Shown here piece after piece: positions 56,799 to 64,000 of a stretch of DNA of 64,000 bases. The notes below the pieces were generated by a model. It was not told the origin of the DNA. It did not search any database and saw only the letters and a list, made by a program, of their open reading frames with translations. The stretch spans positions 1,116,001-1,180,000 of the forward strand of contig NZ_OZ032159.1 in NCBI RefSeq assembly GCF_964026555.1. Direction: 5' to 3'. Each line of letters starts with the position of its first letter. The first letter of the stretch is position 1. The stretch comes from Candidatus Tisiphia endosymbiont of Beris chalybata. GTDB taxonomy: Bacteria; Pseudomonadota; Alphaproteobacteria; Rickettsiales; Rickettsiaceae. A program made the translations under genes and the position numbers.

Positions 56799-56895
56799 CG
56801 TATACTGTTTGTAAATGAAGAGAGGGGAGACGATAGAATCAACTTTAAGAATTGGAGCCGCCTTGTCTAAAGATTCCGCAGGGCACTTTGTCTAA
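56799..56895 (+). repeat. Family G element, truncated
   Basis: Starts TATACTGTTTGTAAATGAAGAG and continues GAATCAACTTTAAGAATTGG; it matches the ends of 17672-17825 with the centre deleted. Confidence 0.55.
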
Positions 56896-56906
56896 TCCCC
56901 GAAGGT

Positions 56907-57686
56907 CTAATAGGTAAATTTAGCGACCACGGGCACATGGTCGGAAGGTTTAATTTGGCTACGCCATCTATTATAAATTCTACAATTATCTAAGTAATCT
57001 ACAGCGTTACTAGAGGCTAGTATCATATCAATACGCATTCCTCTATTCTGTTCAAAACTACCTGCTCTATAATCCCACCACGAAAATTCTTGGTCATCAG
57101 GATGAGATAATCTATATAGGTCCTCAAAACCAGAATTTAAGAGTTTTCTTAATTGTTGTTTTTCTAAATCAGTAAAACACGTCGTGCCTTGTAAATTTTT
57201 AGCTGAATAAACGTCTATATCAAAAGGGGCAATATTAAAATCTCCCCCTACTATTATTTTAGATTCAAAAGATTTTTTAACTTGTAAATAATGGATTAAA
57301 CCATCATAAAACTTTAATTTCATTGCAAATTTATCGCTCCCTACCAAGGAACCATTGGGGGCGTACAAGGAAATAAAGGTACAATAGCCTATTGGTGTTT
57401 GCAATGAAATCTCTATAGCTCTTGCCTCACCATTAGTACTAATAGGAAAATCCTTTATTATTTCATCAGCAGGGGATTTGGATAAAATAGCTACTCCATT
57501 GTAAGATTTTTGACCATATACATAAATATTATAAGGTAAATCTGATAATTCATTTAAAGGAAATTTATCGGTTTCACACTTAATTTCCTGTAATAGTAAG
57601 ATATCCGGATCTACCTCTACTAACAAGTCCCGTAAATGCTGTAGCCTCATCCTAACAGAGTTAATATTCCAGGTAGCTACTTTCAT
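56907..57686 (-). CDS. xthA: Exodeoxyribonuclease III
   Basis: 259 residues of the EEP nuclease fold. Catalytic motifs: ATWNINSVR (Asn), DILLLQEIKC (metal-binding Glu), LYAPNGS, IVGGDFNIAP (Asp/Asn pair), GMRIDMILAS and SDHVPV (Asp-His). It repairs abasic sites and removes 3' blocks from DNA. It starts 34 bases before the end of the gap to the fusion gene; both point the same way, so it lies downstream of it in transcription. Confidence 0.9.
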   Translation of the reverse strand: MKVATWNINSVRMRLQHLRDLLVEVDPDILLLQEIKCETDKFPLNELSDLPYNIYVYGQKSYNGVAILSKSPADEIIKDFPISTNGEARAIEISLQTPIGYCTFISLYAPNGSLVGSDKFAMKLKFYDGLIHYLQVKKSFESKIIVGGDFNIAPFDIDVYSAKNLQGTTCFTDLEKQQLRKLLNSGFEDLYRLSHPDDQEFSWWDYRAGSFEQNRGMRIDMILASSNAVDYLDNCRIYNRWRSQIKPSDHVPVVAKFTY

Positions 57687-57720
57687 TTTTAATCTATGAA
57701 TTGATAATTAGTGAAAAGCA

Positions 57721-59331
57721 TTAATCTTTATCTGCTCCTACATCTGCTGCCGCTTCTATATTATTTATACGGAAGGTTAAGTTAGGAATATTATAATAAT
57801 AAATTAATAATCTACTAACAATAGATCCAGCAATGACCGTACATATAGAATATTTTATGGTATCATAACTAGGGTTATAAGCATAAATATCTAATAATAT
57901 AATAAAAACTAACCCCCATAATATGAAGATTTCAAAATTAACCTTTTGCGAAATATTTCTTTTATTAGTTTCGCCATAACTATACACTAAATTCCGTATT
58001 ACTATCCCAATACTAGATACTATAAAAGCAAAGCAGGGAGCCCAAAATTCTAAAGGTTCAATTTTTTCTATAATGACTATAACCGCGCCAACAACCATAA
58101 AATATGCTTGCCCTATAGTATCGCAAATAATAAGAGTATTATTTAATATTTTATTTCCAAAATTATCCTCATATAGATGGTTGTTATAATAATCTAATAA
58201 TTTAAGAGTAGAGAAGCCGATAAGAACAGCAATAAATACAGGATAAAGATAAGTAGGGGTTAGAATAAGAGGGGCATTATATACGTGGTTGATCGTAAGA
58301 TCAAGAAACACACTACCAAATATAGTAGGTAGAATTGCTAATATAAAAGTCAAAAAAAATGTAGCATTTTTCTGGGCGGCTATAATAATGCCAGAAATAG
58401 CAAATGCTATACTAGCGATACAACCTATTATATATCCCCAAGTTGATCCTATAGACTTAGTAAGTAATACACTGTACAAATTACGCTTAATTAATATTTT
58501 ATAATCATCGTTATTAATAGAATCTTTAATTGCGTTATTAAACTTTTCTACTAAATCGTTAGAGACAGTTTTTTGACTAAACATTAAATGTAACGGCACT
58601 TTAATACCAGTAGATATTTCCTCTATTTGTTCATTAGTATAGCTTAAAATAAGAGTAAGTCCTGTAAGTTTATCGGTAATAAAGCCGTCAATTTCCTTAC
58701 GTATTAGCGCATTAAATAACTCGGAATTACTTTCATATTTGATTATAATATCATTATTCTTAACTTCATTTAAGTAATTTGTTATTTTTGTATCTCCATA
58801 AATAAAGCCTTTCATTATCCCCAGCCGAAAGTTTAAGGAGCGTATTTGAGCTAAAAATTCATGAATAGTAGTAAAGTTAACTTGTTTTTTTCCTGAGCTA
58901 AGCACAAATAATGAAATTTCTTCAACCCGGTACGGTATAGAAAAATTAGCAAAACTTGCTCTATCATCAGTATAAGTAGCTCCTGCTACTATGTCACTGA
59001 TACCATTCTGAATGTTAAATATCGATTTTTCTCCGCTAGAGTTAACATATTTTATATTTACTCCTACCCGATTACTAATTGCATTAATTAATTCTATGTC
59101 TAACCCTGCGATTCCATAATTACCGTGCTTATTTATATAAGCAAATTGATAAGGGTCTGCCATATACCAGTTTACAGTTAACTTATCCTTATCCAATACT
59201 TCTTCTCTACATGAAGCAGGATATTGATCTTGAATATCAATTAAATCATTATTTCTAATATTAGGAGAAGCAATAGTAAGAAAGCTCTGTGCAATAATAA
59301 AAATTACTATAGTGATTTTCAAAAGCTGCAT
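57721..59331 (-). CDS. Fusion of periplasmic amino-acid-binding domain and TRIC/YicG-type membrane domain
   Basis: 536 residues from the ATG at 59331 (MQLLKITIVIFIIAQSFLTIAS, a signal peptide; AAGGA lies upstream). The extra 27 residues to 59412 run into a family A repeat. Residues about 30-290 are a family 3 solute-binding domain (WYMADPYQFAYINKHG.., GIAGLDIELINAISNRVG, GATYTDDRASFANFSIPY, EIDGFITDK). Residues about 300-510 hold about seven membrane helices, with GCIASIAFAISGIIIAAQKN typical of the UPF0126/TRIC family, usually glycine or cation channels. Tethering a binding protein to a channel suggests amino acid uptake. The C-terminal 25 residues are cytosolic. Confidence 0.8.
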   Translation of the reverse strand: MQLLKITIVIFIIAQSFLTIASPNIRNNDLIDIQDQYPASCREEVLDKDKLTVNWYMADPYQFAYINKHGNYGIAGLDIELINAISNRVGVNIKYVNSSGEKSIFNIQNGISDIVAGATYTDDRASFANFSIPYRVEEISLFVLSSGKKQVNFTTIHEFLAQIRSLNFRLGIMKGFIYGDTKITNYLNEVKNNDIIIKYESNSELFNALIRKEIDGFITDKLTGLTLILSYTNEQIEEISTGIKVPLHLMFSQKTVSNDLVEKFNNAIKDSINNDDYKILIKRNLYSVLLTKSIGSTWGYIIGCIASIAFAISGIIIAAQKNATFFLTFILAILPTIFGSVFLDLTINHVYNAPLILTPTYLYPVFIAVLIGFSTLKLLDYYNNHLYEDNFGNKILNNTLIICDTIGQAYFMVVGAVIVIIEKIEPLEFWAPCFAFIVSSIGIVIRNLVYSYGETNKRNISQKVNFEIFILWGLVFIILLDIYAYNPSYDTIKYSICTVIAGSIVSRLLIYYYNIPNLTFRINNIEAAADVGADKD

Positions 59332-59398
59332 ATCTAAATTTTTCCTTATACTCAATGTTAACCTCAATTCGATATAAAAATATTGAATCCTGATTAAA

Positions 59399-59544
59399 TA
59401 GACTTCCTGCATAAGTCGAAAAAGCTCTCGGGATTTTTAGGAAAAACGAAGCCGAGCCGAGCTGCGTACATAGCGCCGCTGAGGAGTGGTGGCAAGTTTT
59501 GACGACAAAATCACCAACTAGATTGACTTTATACAGGAAGTCTA
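59399..59544 (+). repeat. Family A palindromic element, copy 3
   Basis: 146 bp from TAGACTTCCTGCATAAGTCG to AGGAAGTCTA, open in one forward frame (FLGKTKPSRAAYIA-like). It lies 67 bases upstream of the fusion gene start at 59331 and so sits in its promoter region. Confidence 0.85.
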
Positions 59545-59568
59545 ATAGCAGCAAACTTGATAATTTTA

Positions 59569-60915
59569 CTATTTACATCTTACAGCTATGTTGCCATCAA
59601 AGAAGTGAATGTTAAATTCTTGTGTTTTATTTGCAGCAGATTTGGAAGTAATGAAATTTCCGTCTTCAGATCTAATAACAGCAAAACCACGCCGCAATAC
59701 AGTTTTATAGTCTAAACTTGTAAGTAGCGAATTACTTAAATTTAATTGGTGGTCATAATTCTGTATTTGAATCTTTATAGATCGGAGCATATAATTAACC
59801 TGGTGCCGTAATTCTAGTTCCTGATATTCAATTATTTTAATTGGGTTTAATCTTTCTATACCCAAGGTCTCTAGTTTCGCACTTTTAAATTTAAGCAAGT
59901 TAGGCAAGGAATCTAGTAGCCGAAAACTTAACTCATCGAGAAGTTGTTGATTATAATCAACACGGGTATTGAGACTTTTTTTAAGATCAGTATTATAACT
60001 AATATCCTGCTGTGCATATTTAATAAATTGATTGATACGACTTATTAATGCCTCATAATAAGACCTTACTGTATGTATTAAATTAGCAATTACAGGTACC
60101 GCAAATTCTGCCGCTGCGGTAGGAGTAGGGGCTCGTTTATCTGCTACTAAATCTATTAAAGTATTATCTGTTTCGTGCCCCACTGCCGAAATTATAGGAA
60201 TAACCGAGTTAAATGCACTTCTTACTACTATTTCTTCATTAAAGGCCCATAAATCTTCTGTAGACCCCCCGCCTCTTGCTATAATAATAACGCTTGGCCG
60301 TATATGGTAATCCAACTTGTTAAATCCTGTAATTGCATTGGCAATTTCATTTGCCGCATTCTCCCCTTGAACTGTAACTGGCCATATAATCACATGCGAA
60401 GGGTAACGGTCTTTAATCCGATGTATAATATCTTTTATCACCGCTCCTGTTAATGAGGTAATGACCCCTATCTTATTAGGTAAAAAAGGCAAGGATTTTT
60501 TAGGCTTATCAAAAATTCCTTCTTTTGCTAATTTCTCATGCCGCTCCTTCAAAATTTGCATGAAGGCGCCTAAACCTGCTTGCTGGAGCGTTTCCACGGA
60601 TAGTTGGTACCGCGAATTCCCAGCATAGCCAGAAAGTTTGCCTCTTGCTACTATTTCCATGCCATCTTGAGGAGTAAAATTAATCCTTGCCAATACAGGG
60701 CGCCAACAAGTACAAGCTAAAATAGCGTTATTCTCTTTAAGATTAAAGTAACCATGCCCTGAAGTTGCGATTTTTAACCCAGAAATTTCTCCTTTTATTC
60801 TAATATAACCAAAATTGTTTTCTAATAATTCCTTAATTCTATTAGAAATTTCACTAACTGAAAACTCGTAATCTAACTTATCAGTGAGGTCAAGAATTAA
60901 ATTATCTTCTGCCAT
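59569..60915 (-). CDS. xseA: Exodeoxyribonuclease VII large subunit
   Basis: 448 residues from the ATG at 60915 ([13 protein letters not shown]); the open frame goes to 60945, but those ten residues are not typical. The N-terminal OB fold has [30 protein letters not shown] and GHGYFNLKE. The catalytic domain has [31 protein letters not shown] and [18 protein letters not shown] coiled-coil region follows. XseA with XseB degrades single-stranded DNA. xseB is not in this window. Confidence 0.9.
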   Translation of the reverse strand: MAEDNLILDLTDKLDYEFSVSEISNRIKELLENNFGYIRIKGEISGLKIATSGHGYFNLKENNAILACTCWRPVLARINFTPQDGMEIVARGKLSGYAGNSRYQLSVETLQQAGLGAFMQILKERHEKLAKEGIFDKPKKSLPFLPNKIGVITSLTGAVIKDIIHRIKDRYPSHVIIWPVTVQGENAANEIANAITGFNKLDYHIRPSVIIIARGGGSTEDLWAFNEEIVVRSAFNSVIPIISAVGHETDNTLIDLVADKRAPTPTAAAEFAVPVIANLIHTVRSYYEALISRINQFIKYAQQDISYNTDLKKSLNTRVDYNQQLLDELSFRLLDSLPNLLKFKSAKLETLGIERLNPIKIIEYQELELRHQVNYMLRSIKIQIQNYDHQLNLSNSLLTSLDYKTVLRRGFAVIRSEDGNFITSKSAANKTQEFNIHFFDGNIAVRCK

Positions 60916-60991
60916 ATATTGCAAATAGTATACTAAAACAAACAAGATTATCGTTGAATTATTTTATTTTGTCGATGGTTTTATTATGGTC

Positions 60992-61501
60992 CTACAATAA
61001 TTCTTTATCCTTTGCTTTAGTCAGAAGTTTTTCTATTTTTTGTTTATCTTTAAATCGCGTTAAAAATTCATTGGTAATATATATAAGGCTCATATCAAAA
61101 TTAATATGAGGAGCGTCTAAAATAATAGTACAGTCATTAACTGCAAATAGGACTTCCTTATTAGTTAATCTGGTAGGCTCTTCGTTTATAGGTTTATATT
61201 TTTCTGTAAGTAATTCATAAAATTCCTCAAATTTATTATTATTAGCGGTAAAAATTACTGCCTGAATAATATTATTATCGTTACATATGACTAATAGCTC
61301 TTTCACCCCTGCTAATCCCACATTTGTAATGTCAATATAATAATTATACCCCTCCCAGTAATTTTTTTCTTTCTTTATTATTTTATATTGTTTTTCTACA
61401 TCTGAGAGGGTGGCTTTATTTAAAGGCAAACCCAAGGGAGCAGGGTTTGCATAAATATTGCAAGTGAAAAGTAATAATAACCAAAATATTCTTCTATTCA
61501 T
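60992..61501 (-). CDS. Unknown exported protein, 169 residues
   Basis: Signal peptide RIFWLLLLFTCNIYA with cleavage near residue 18. The mature part has LGLPLNKATLSDVEKQYKI, a motif seen in small periplasmic proteins where substrate is tracked through calculation of a difference, then YYIDITNVGLAGVKELLVIC and an alpha/beta pattern. It resembles conserved rickettsial periplasmic proteins next to xseA, but I know no function. AGGA precedes the ATG at good spacing. It lies 76 bases upstream of xseA on the same strand. Confidence 0.6.
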   Translation of the reverse strand: MNRRIFWLLLLFTCNIYANPAPLGLPLNKATLSDVEKQYKIIKKEKNYWEGYNYYIDITNVGLAGVKELLVICNDNNIIQAVIFTANNNKFEEFYELLTEKYKPINEEPTRLTNKEVLFAVNDCTIILDAPHINFDMSLIYITNEFLTRFKDKQKIEKLLTKAKDKELL

Positions 61502-61604
61502 AAGCTTTCCTAATTAATATATTATATACTAACCTAATAGTATATAATTTCTAGTATTATTTCAACTAATTATTGAATATTGCTACAGAATGACGCAAAA
61601 TGAT

Positions 61605-61658
61605 TAGGTTCTGTGAAGGTTTCTATCGATCATTAGATAGAAACCTTCACAGAACCTA
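61605..61658. repeat. Minimal family B hairpin, 23-bp perfect stem
   Basis: The arm TAGGTTCTGTGAAGGTTTCT+ATC (61605-61627) and its exact complement (61636-61658) with an 8-base loop. It is a family B element with its centre deleted, leaving only the ends. Confidence 0.85.
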
Positions 61659-61747
61659 GTGAAAAAGCACAATAATTACCTTGTAGGTAAAATCAAAGGT
61701 TACTATAATGCGGGGCAAAGCTGTCAAAACATTTTAAGGAGAAACAT

Positions 61748-62554
61748 ATGCGCAAATTATTAGACTTCCTGCATAAGTCAAAACAGCACTCGGGATTTTT
61801 AGGAAAAACGAAGCCGAGCCGAGCTACGTACATGGCTGCAGCTGAGGAGCGGAGACAAGTTTTGACAACGAAATTATCCACTAGCTCGACACCTACTAGA
61901 TCGACTTATGTAGGAAGTCTATTGTTAATTGCTATAATCAATACTGTGATTGGTATACCTACTCTGTCATTTGCAGCAGGAGATCAATTTTATCTTAAAG
62001 CCCAAGCGGGCACAAGCAAGATAAATGCAACAAAAGATAAACTTTTTAATATAAAAATAAAATCTAAACCTATTGGAATTTTTGGCTTTGGGGCAGGCTG
62101 GCATATAACAGAGAATATTAGAACGGATGTAACCCTTGATTTTTTGGCTAAACCCCAGCTTAAAAAATCCTTTAATAAAGGAGGAATTGCCTCTTCTATA
62201 AAGCATAGAGGACAAGTTAGCTCATTATTAGTAAACGGTTATGTTGATGTATTTAATCTAACTATTGTTAAATTCTTTGGAGGAGCAGGTTTTGGCTGGG
62301 CGCAAGTGAAAGAAAAAGTTCAGTCTTATGTTGGCGCAGCTAAAAAAGTAGAAGGTACTACTAAAACAGCGAATAATTTTGCTTATCAATTAACTGTGGG
62401 AGCTGCTACTGAAGTAATAGGTGGAGTAGCAGTGGAGCTTTCATACAGCTGGCGAGATTATGGGCAGACTAAGAAACTGCAAAGTGAGCAGAAGATTGGT
62501 AAAACCGCTTATAAAGCCCATAATATGATGATTGGTTTTAGGTTTGATATATAA
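61748..62554 (+). CDS. Outer membrane beta-barrel protein with a family A repeat inside its signal peptide
   Basis: 268 residues. Residues 1-4 (MRKL) and from 59 on (LLIAIINTVIGIPTLSFAAG) form a normal signal peptide. Residues 5-58 are the translated family A element (LDFLHKSKQHSGFLGKTKPS, then RATYMAAAEERRQVLTTKL). The mature part is an 8-strand-type barrel (FYLKAQAGTSKINATK.., GFGAGWHITENIRTDVTLDF.., VELSYSWRDYGQTKK.., NMMIGFRFDI), like rickettsial Adr/Omp25-type surface proteins. With 54 extra residues before the hydrophobic core, export may fail or depend on an internal start. Confidence 0.8.
   Translation: MRKLLDFLHKSKQHSGFLGKTKPSRATYMAAAEERRQVLTTKLSTSSTPTRSTYVGSLLLIAIINTVIGIPTLSFAAGDQFYLKAQAGTSKINATKDKLFNIKIKSKPIGIFGFGAGWHITENIRTDVTLDFLAKPQLKKSFNKGGIASSIKHRGQVSSLLVNGYVDVFNLTIVKFFGGAGFGWAQVKEKVQSYVGAAKKVEGTTKTANNFAYQLTVGAATEVIGGVAVELSYSWRDYGQTKKLQSEQKIGKTAYKAHNMMIGFRFDI
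61761..61921 (+). repeat. Family A palindromic element, copy 4, in frame in a gene
   Basis: Starts TAGACTTCCTGCATAAGTCA and ends TATGTAGGAAGTCTA. It is 15 bp longer than other copies through a small internal extension (CTCGACACCTACTAGATCG). The insertion adds 162 bases, a multiple of three, keeping the outer membrane protein frame open. Confidence 0.85.
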
Positions 62555-62580
62555 GTTAAATTATTGACCTGGCTTATGAA

Positions 62581-63015
62581 ATGAACTCGTATAACCAACC
62601 TATTATTTTCAGTAGTGAAGAAGAAACAAGAGCGTTCGCTAAAGCTATTGCTGCTAAGGCACAAGCTAATGATATTATAACATTTTCTGGGGATTTGGGC
62701 AGTGGCAAAACATTTATGTGCCGAGAAATAATAAAACAATTATGTCACGCGCCTAAAGAGGTGATTAGCCCTACTTTCAACTTATTACAATTATATAAAG
62801 CTTCAGAATTTATTATCTATCATTTTGACCTATATCGCTTAAAGCATATAGAAGAAATTTATGAGCTAGGAATAGAAGAGGCATTCCAGGGCAATCTTTG
62901 TTTAATTGAATGGCCTCAAATCATAGAGAAAATATTACCGCTGCCAATTACTAAAATTCATCTTCAAATAGTAAAAAATAACCACCGGCACTGTAGAATT
63001 GATTATTTAGAATAA
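62581..63015 (+). CDS. tsaE: tRNA threonylcarbamoyladenosine synthesis ATPase TsaE
   Basis: 144 residues. Walker A is SGDLGSGKTF near residue 38. Then PTFNLLQLYK, YHFDLYRLKHIEEIYELGIEE and LIEWPQ are all family signatures. TsaE with TsaB and TsaD makes t6A37 in tRNAs that read ANN codons. It starts 27 bases after the barrel gene stop. Confidence 0.95.
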   Translation: MNSYNQPIIFSSEEETRAFAKAIAAKAQANDIITFSGDLGSGKTFMCREIIKQLCHAPKEVISPTFNLLQLYKASEFIIYHFDLYRLKHIEEIYELGIEEAFQGNLCLIEWPQIIEKILPLPITKIHLQIVKNNHRHCRIDYLE

Positions 63016-63044
63016 GTTGAATTATTTTTTACAATAGACCTAAT

Positions 63045-63539
63045 CTACTTTTGTCTTATTTTTTGGAAGAAGTTTTGTATTAACTTTTGAGAAATGTCAG
63101 CAGAAAAACCACTATATATTTCCGGATGATGAAAACAGGCTTTACTGTTAAAAAAGCGTTCCCTGGTTTCTATACCCCCTCGCTGCGAATCAGTTGCCGC
63201 ATAAAATAACCTACCTATTCTAGCCAACGCTATAGCAGCTGCACACATCGTACATGGCTCTAAGGTAACGTACATATCATATTGTGATAAATTTTTACTT
63301 GATAAAAGTTGACACGCTTGATTGATCGCGACAATTTCAGCATGTAATAACGAATTTCTTGCTTGCTCTACCATATTATGAGTCCTTACAATCACTTTAT
63401 GGCTTATCCTATCAACTAGTATCGCTCCTACTGGCACCTCATTTTTATTAAACGCGATTTGCGCCTGTTTTAAAGCCTCTTCCATAAAAGAATTATTAAA
63501 ATTAGAGGAAGCTAATTTAGAGGGAGCAAATATTTTCAC
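63045..63539 (-). CDS. tadA: tRNA-specific adenosine deaminase
   Basis: 164 residues. The zinc site is [11 protein letters not shown] (His and catalytic Glu) with [12 protein letters not shown] (two Cys). [11 protein letters not shown] is typical of the N-terminal strand. TadA converts A34 to inosine in tRNA-Arg. The start at 63539 overlaps the upstream transporter by 23 bases; an internal ATG at 63485 ([12 protein letters not shown]) is the alternative and matches the usual N terminus length better. Confidence 0.9.
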   Translation of the reverse strand: MKIFAPSKLASSNFNNSFMEEALKQAQIAFNKNEVPVGAILVDRISHKVIVRTHNMVEQARNSLLHAEIVAINQACQLLSSKNLSQYDMYVTLEPCTMCAAAIALARIGRLFYAATDSQRGGIETRERFFNSKACFHHPEIYSGFSADISQKLIQNFFQKIRQK

Positions 63540-64000
63540 GATAATTAACCATTTTTTCGTAACCGTAAGGATCTAAATGAATAATTATTTCTGCTCCAGG
63601 AAATTTGGATAATAAAGCACTGCAAATTTGATCACTAATGTAATGAGAAGTATATAAGGTCATATCACCATCCATTTCAATATGGCATTGAATAAAGGGC
63701 TTATGGGCAGCATATCTGGTTTTCATTTCATGAATACCCTTTACTTCACTAAATTTACTAATTATATGTATAATTTTTTCTCTATCTTCGTCAGGAAATT
63801 CTTCATCTACAAGGTTTTTAAAGGCTTTTCGGAATAGAGTATATGCGGTATAGATTATATACAAAGAGATACCCGCGCCAAATAAAGAATCCATAAACCA
63901 AAACTTAGCACTTAAATTTATAGAGATAATTATCGCAATGTTGGTCACTAAATCTATAAAATAGTGCAATTTATCTACCTTAGTAATTTCAGCACTAGTT
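63517..64000 (-). CDS. Cation diffusion facilitator (FieF-like), C-terminal part, cut by window edge
   Basis: The frame is open to the window end ([20 protein letters not shown]) and so continues beyond it. Visible are two membrane helices ([35 protein letters not shown]) and the cytosolic C-terminal metal-binding domain from about 75 residues on ([50 protein letters not shown]). CDF proteins export Zn or Fe against protons. D and H residues of the [11 protein letters not shown] site fit. It overlaps tadA at its 3' end. Confidence 0.85.
   Translation of the reverse strand, partial: TSAEITKVDKLHYFIDLVTNIAIIISINLSAKFWFMDSLFGAGISLYIIYTAYTLFRKAFKNLVDEEFPDEDREKIIHIISKFSEVKGIHEMKTRYAAHKPFIQCHIEMDGDMTLYTSHYISDQICSALLSKFPGAEIIIHLDPYGYEKMVNYRENICSL

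Noticed and set aside
59332-59554. Upstream extension and a 97-codon minus-strand frame overlapping the start of the solute-binding fusion
   Set aside because: Both read into the family A repeat; the ATG at 59331 with a signal peptide and AAGGA is the better start.

Overview
This window looks like a piece of chromosome from an obligate intracellular alphaproteobacterium of the Rickettsiaceae, most likely a Rickettsia. The evidence is the AT-rich sequence, the housekeeping genes (ubiD, lptF, lpxB, pal, alaS, ileS with the COQ9-like gene and rpsU, tolC-popZ, ubiG-gltX, xseA, tadA, tsaE), two Sca-like autotransporters, a PHB synthase, an eptA-like lipid A transferase and, above all, many 100-160 bp palindromic repeats. 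Some of these repeats are inserted in frame in genes, as is known for rickettsial palindromic elements. No tRNA, rRNA or CRISPR array was seen.

Layout. 1-4664: nadK 3' end, lptF-ubiD (4-base overlap) and phaC. 4763-5751: IS982-like insertion sequence, copy 1. 6036-9425: autotransporter (minus). 10280-14067: eptA-lpxB and pal (minus). 14645-17318: alaS broken by five small indels (minus). 17906-20331: a membrane gene set with a PilM/PilN/PilO-like layout (first gene frameshifted) and a small lipoprotein. 20334-23402: divergent peptide deformylase, comF-like gene and two orphan genes. 23511-28079: ileS, COQ9-like gene, rpsU and two small Cys-containing peptide genes that I detected by eye. 28273-32976: S9 peptidase, DUF4166-like gene and a saccharopine-dehydrogenase-like gene boxed by 146-bp inverted repeats. 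33629-40449: two paralogous TPR-repeat genes, the second cut by an IS630-like element. 40811-44086: popZ, tolC and an unknown coiled-coil gene. 44601-49214: a 1537-residue autotransporter. 49601-52682: znuB, ubiG, gltX. 53539-55914: BON-domain gene and IS982-like copy 2. 56052-64000: hydrolase, xthA, a solute-binding/TRIC fusion, xseA, a periplasmic protein, a beta-barrel protein with a repeat inside its signal peptide, tsaE, tadA and part of a cation-efflux gene.

Repeats. I label the dispersed families A to G for cross-reference. A = 146-161 bp, ends TAGACYTCYTGCATAA, can be translated. B = ends TAGGTTCTGTGA. C = ends CTATAGTCACTTAGG, about 108 bp. D = core TTTAGCTGRTGAYACTTG, about 128 bp. 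E = long elements ending ATACTGCTCRTACTTCAAG, host of nested insertions. F = an AT-rich palindrome upstream of the first autotransporter and of alaS. G = about 155 bp, contains CTGAAGAGTTGGTA. Nearly every intergenic gap over 300 bp is built from these units. Families nest inside each other and inside genes.

Taken together the genes describe envelope building (lipid A, LPS transport, Pal, TolC, autotransporters), quinone synthesis (ubiD, ubiG, COQ9-like), translation (ileS, alaS, gltX, rpsU, tadA, tsaE), PHB polymerisation and host-facing repeat proteins. The genome shows ongoing decay through repeats, ISs and frameshifts. Functions rest on recognised motifs read by eye; no database search was run.
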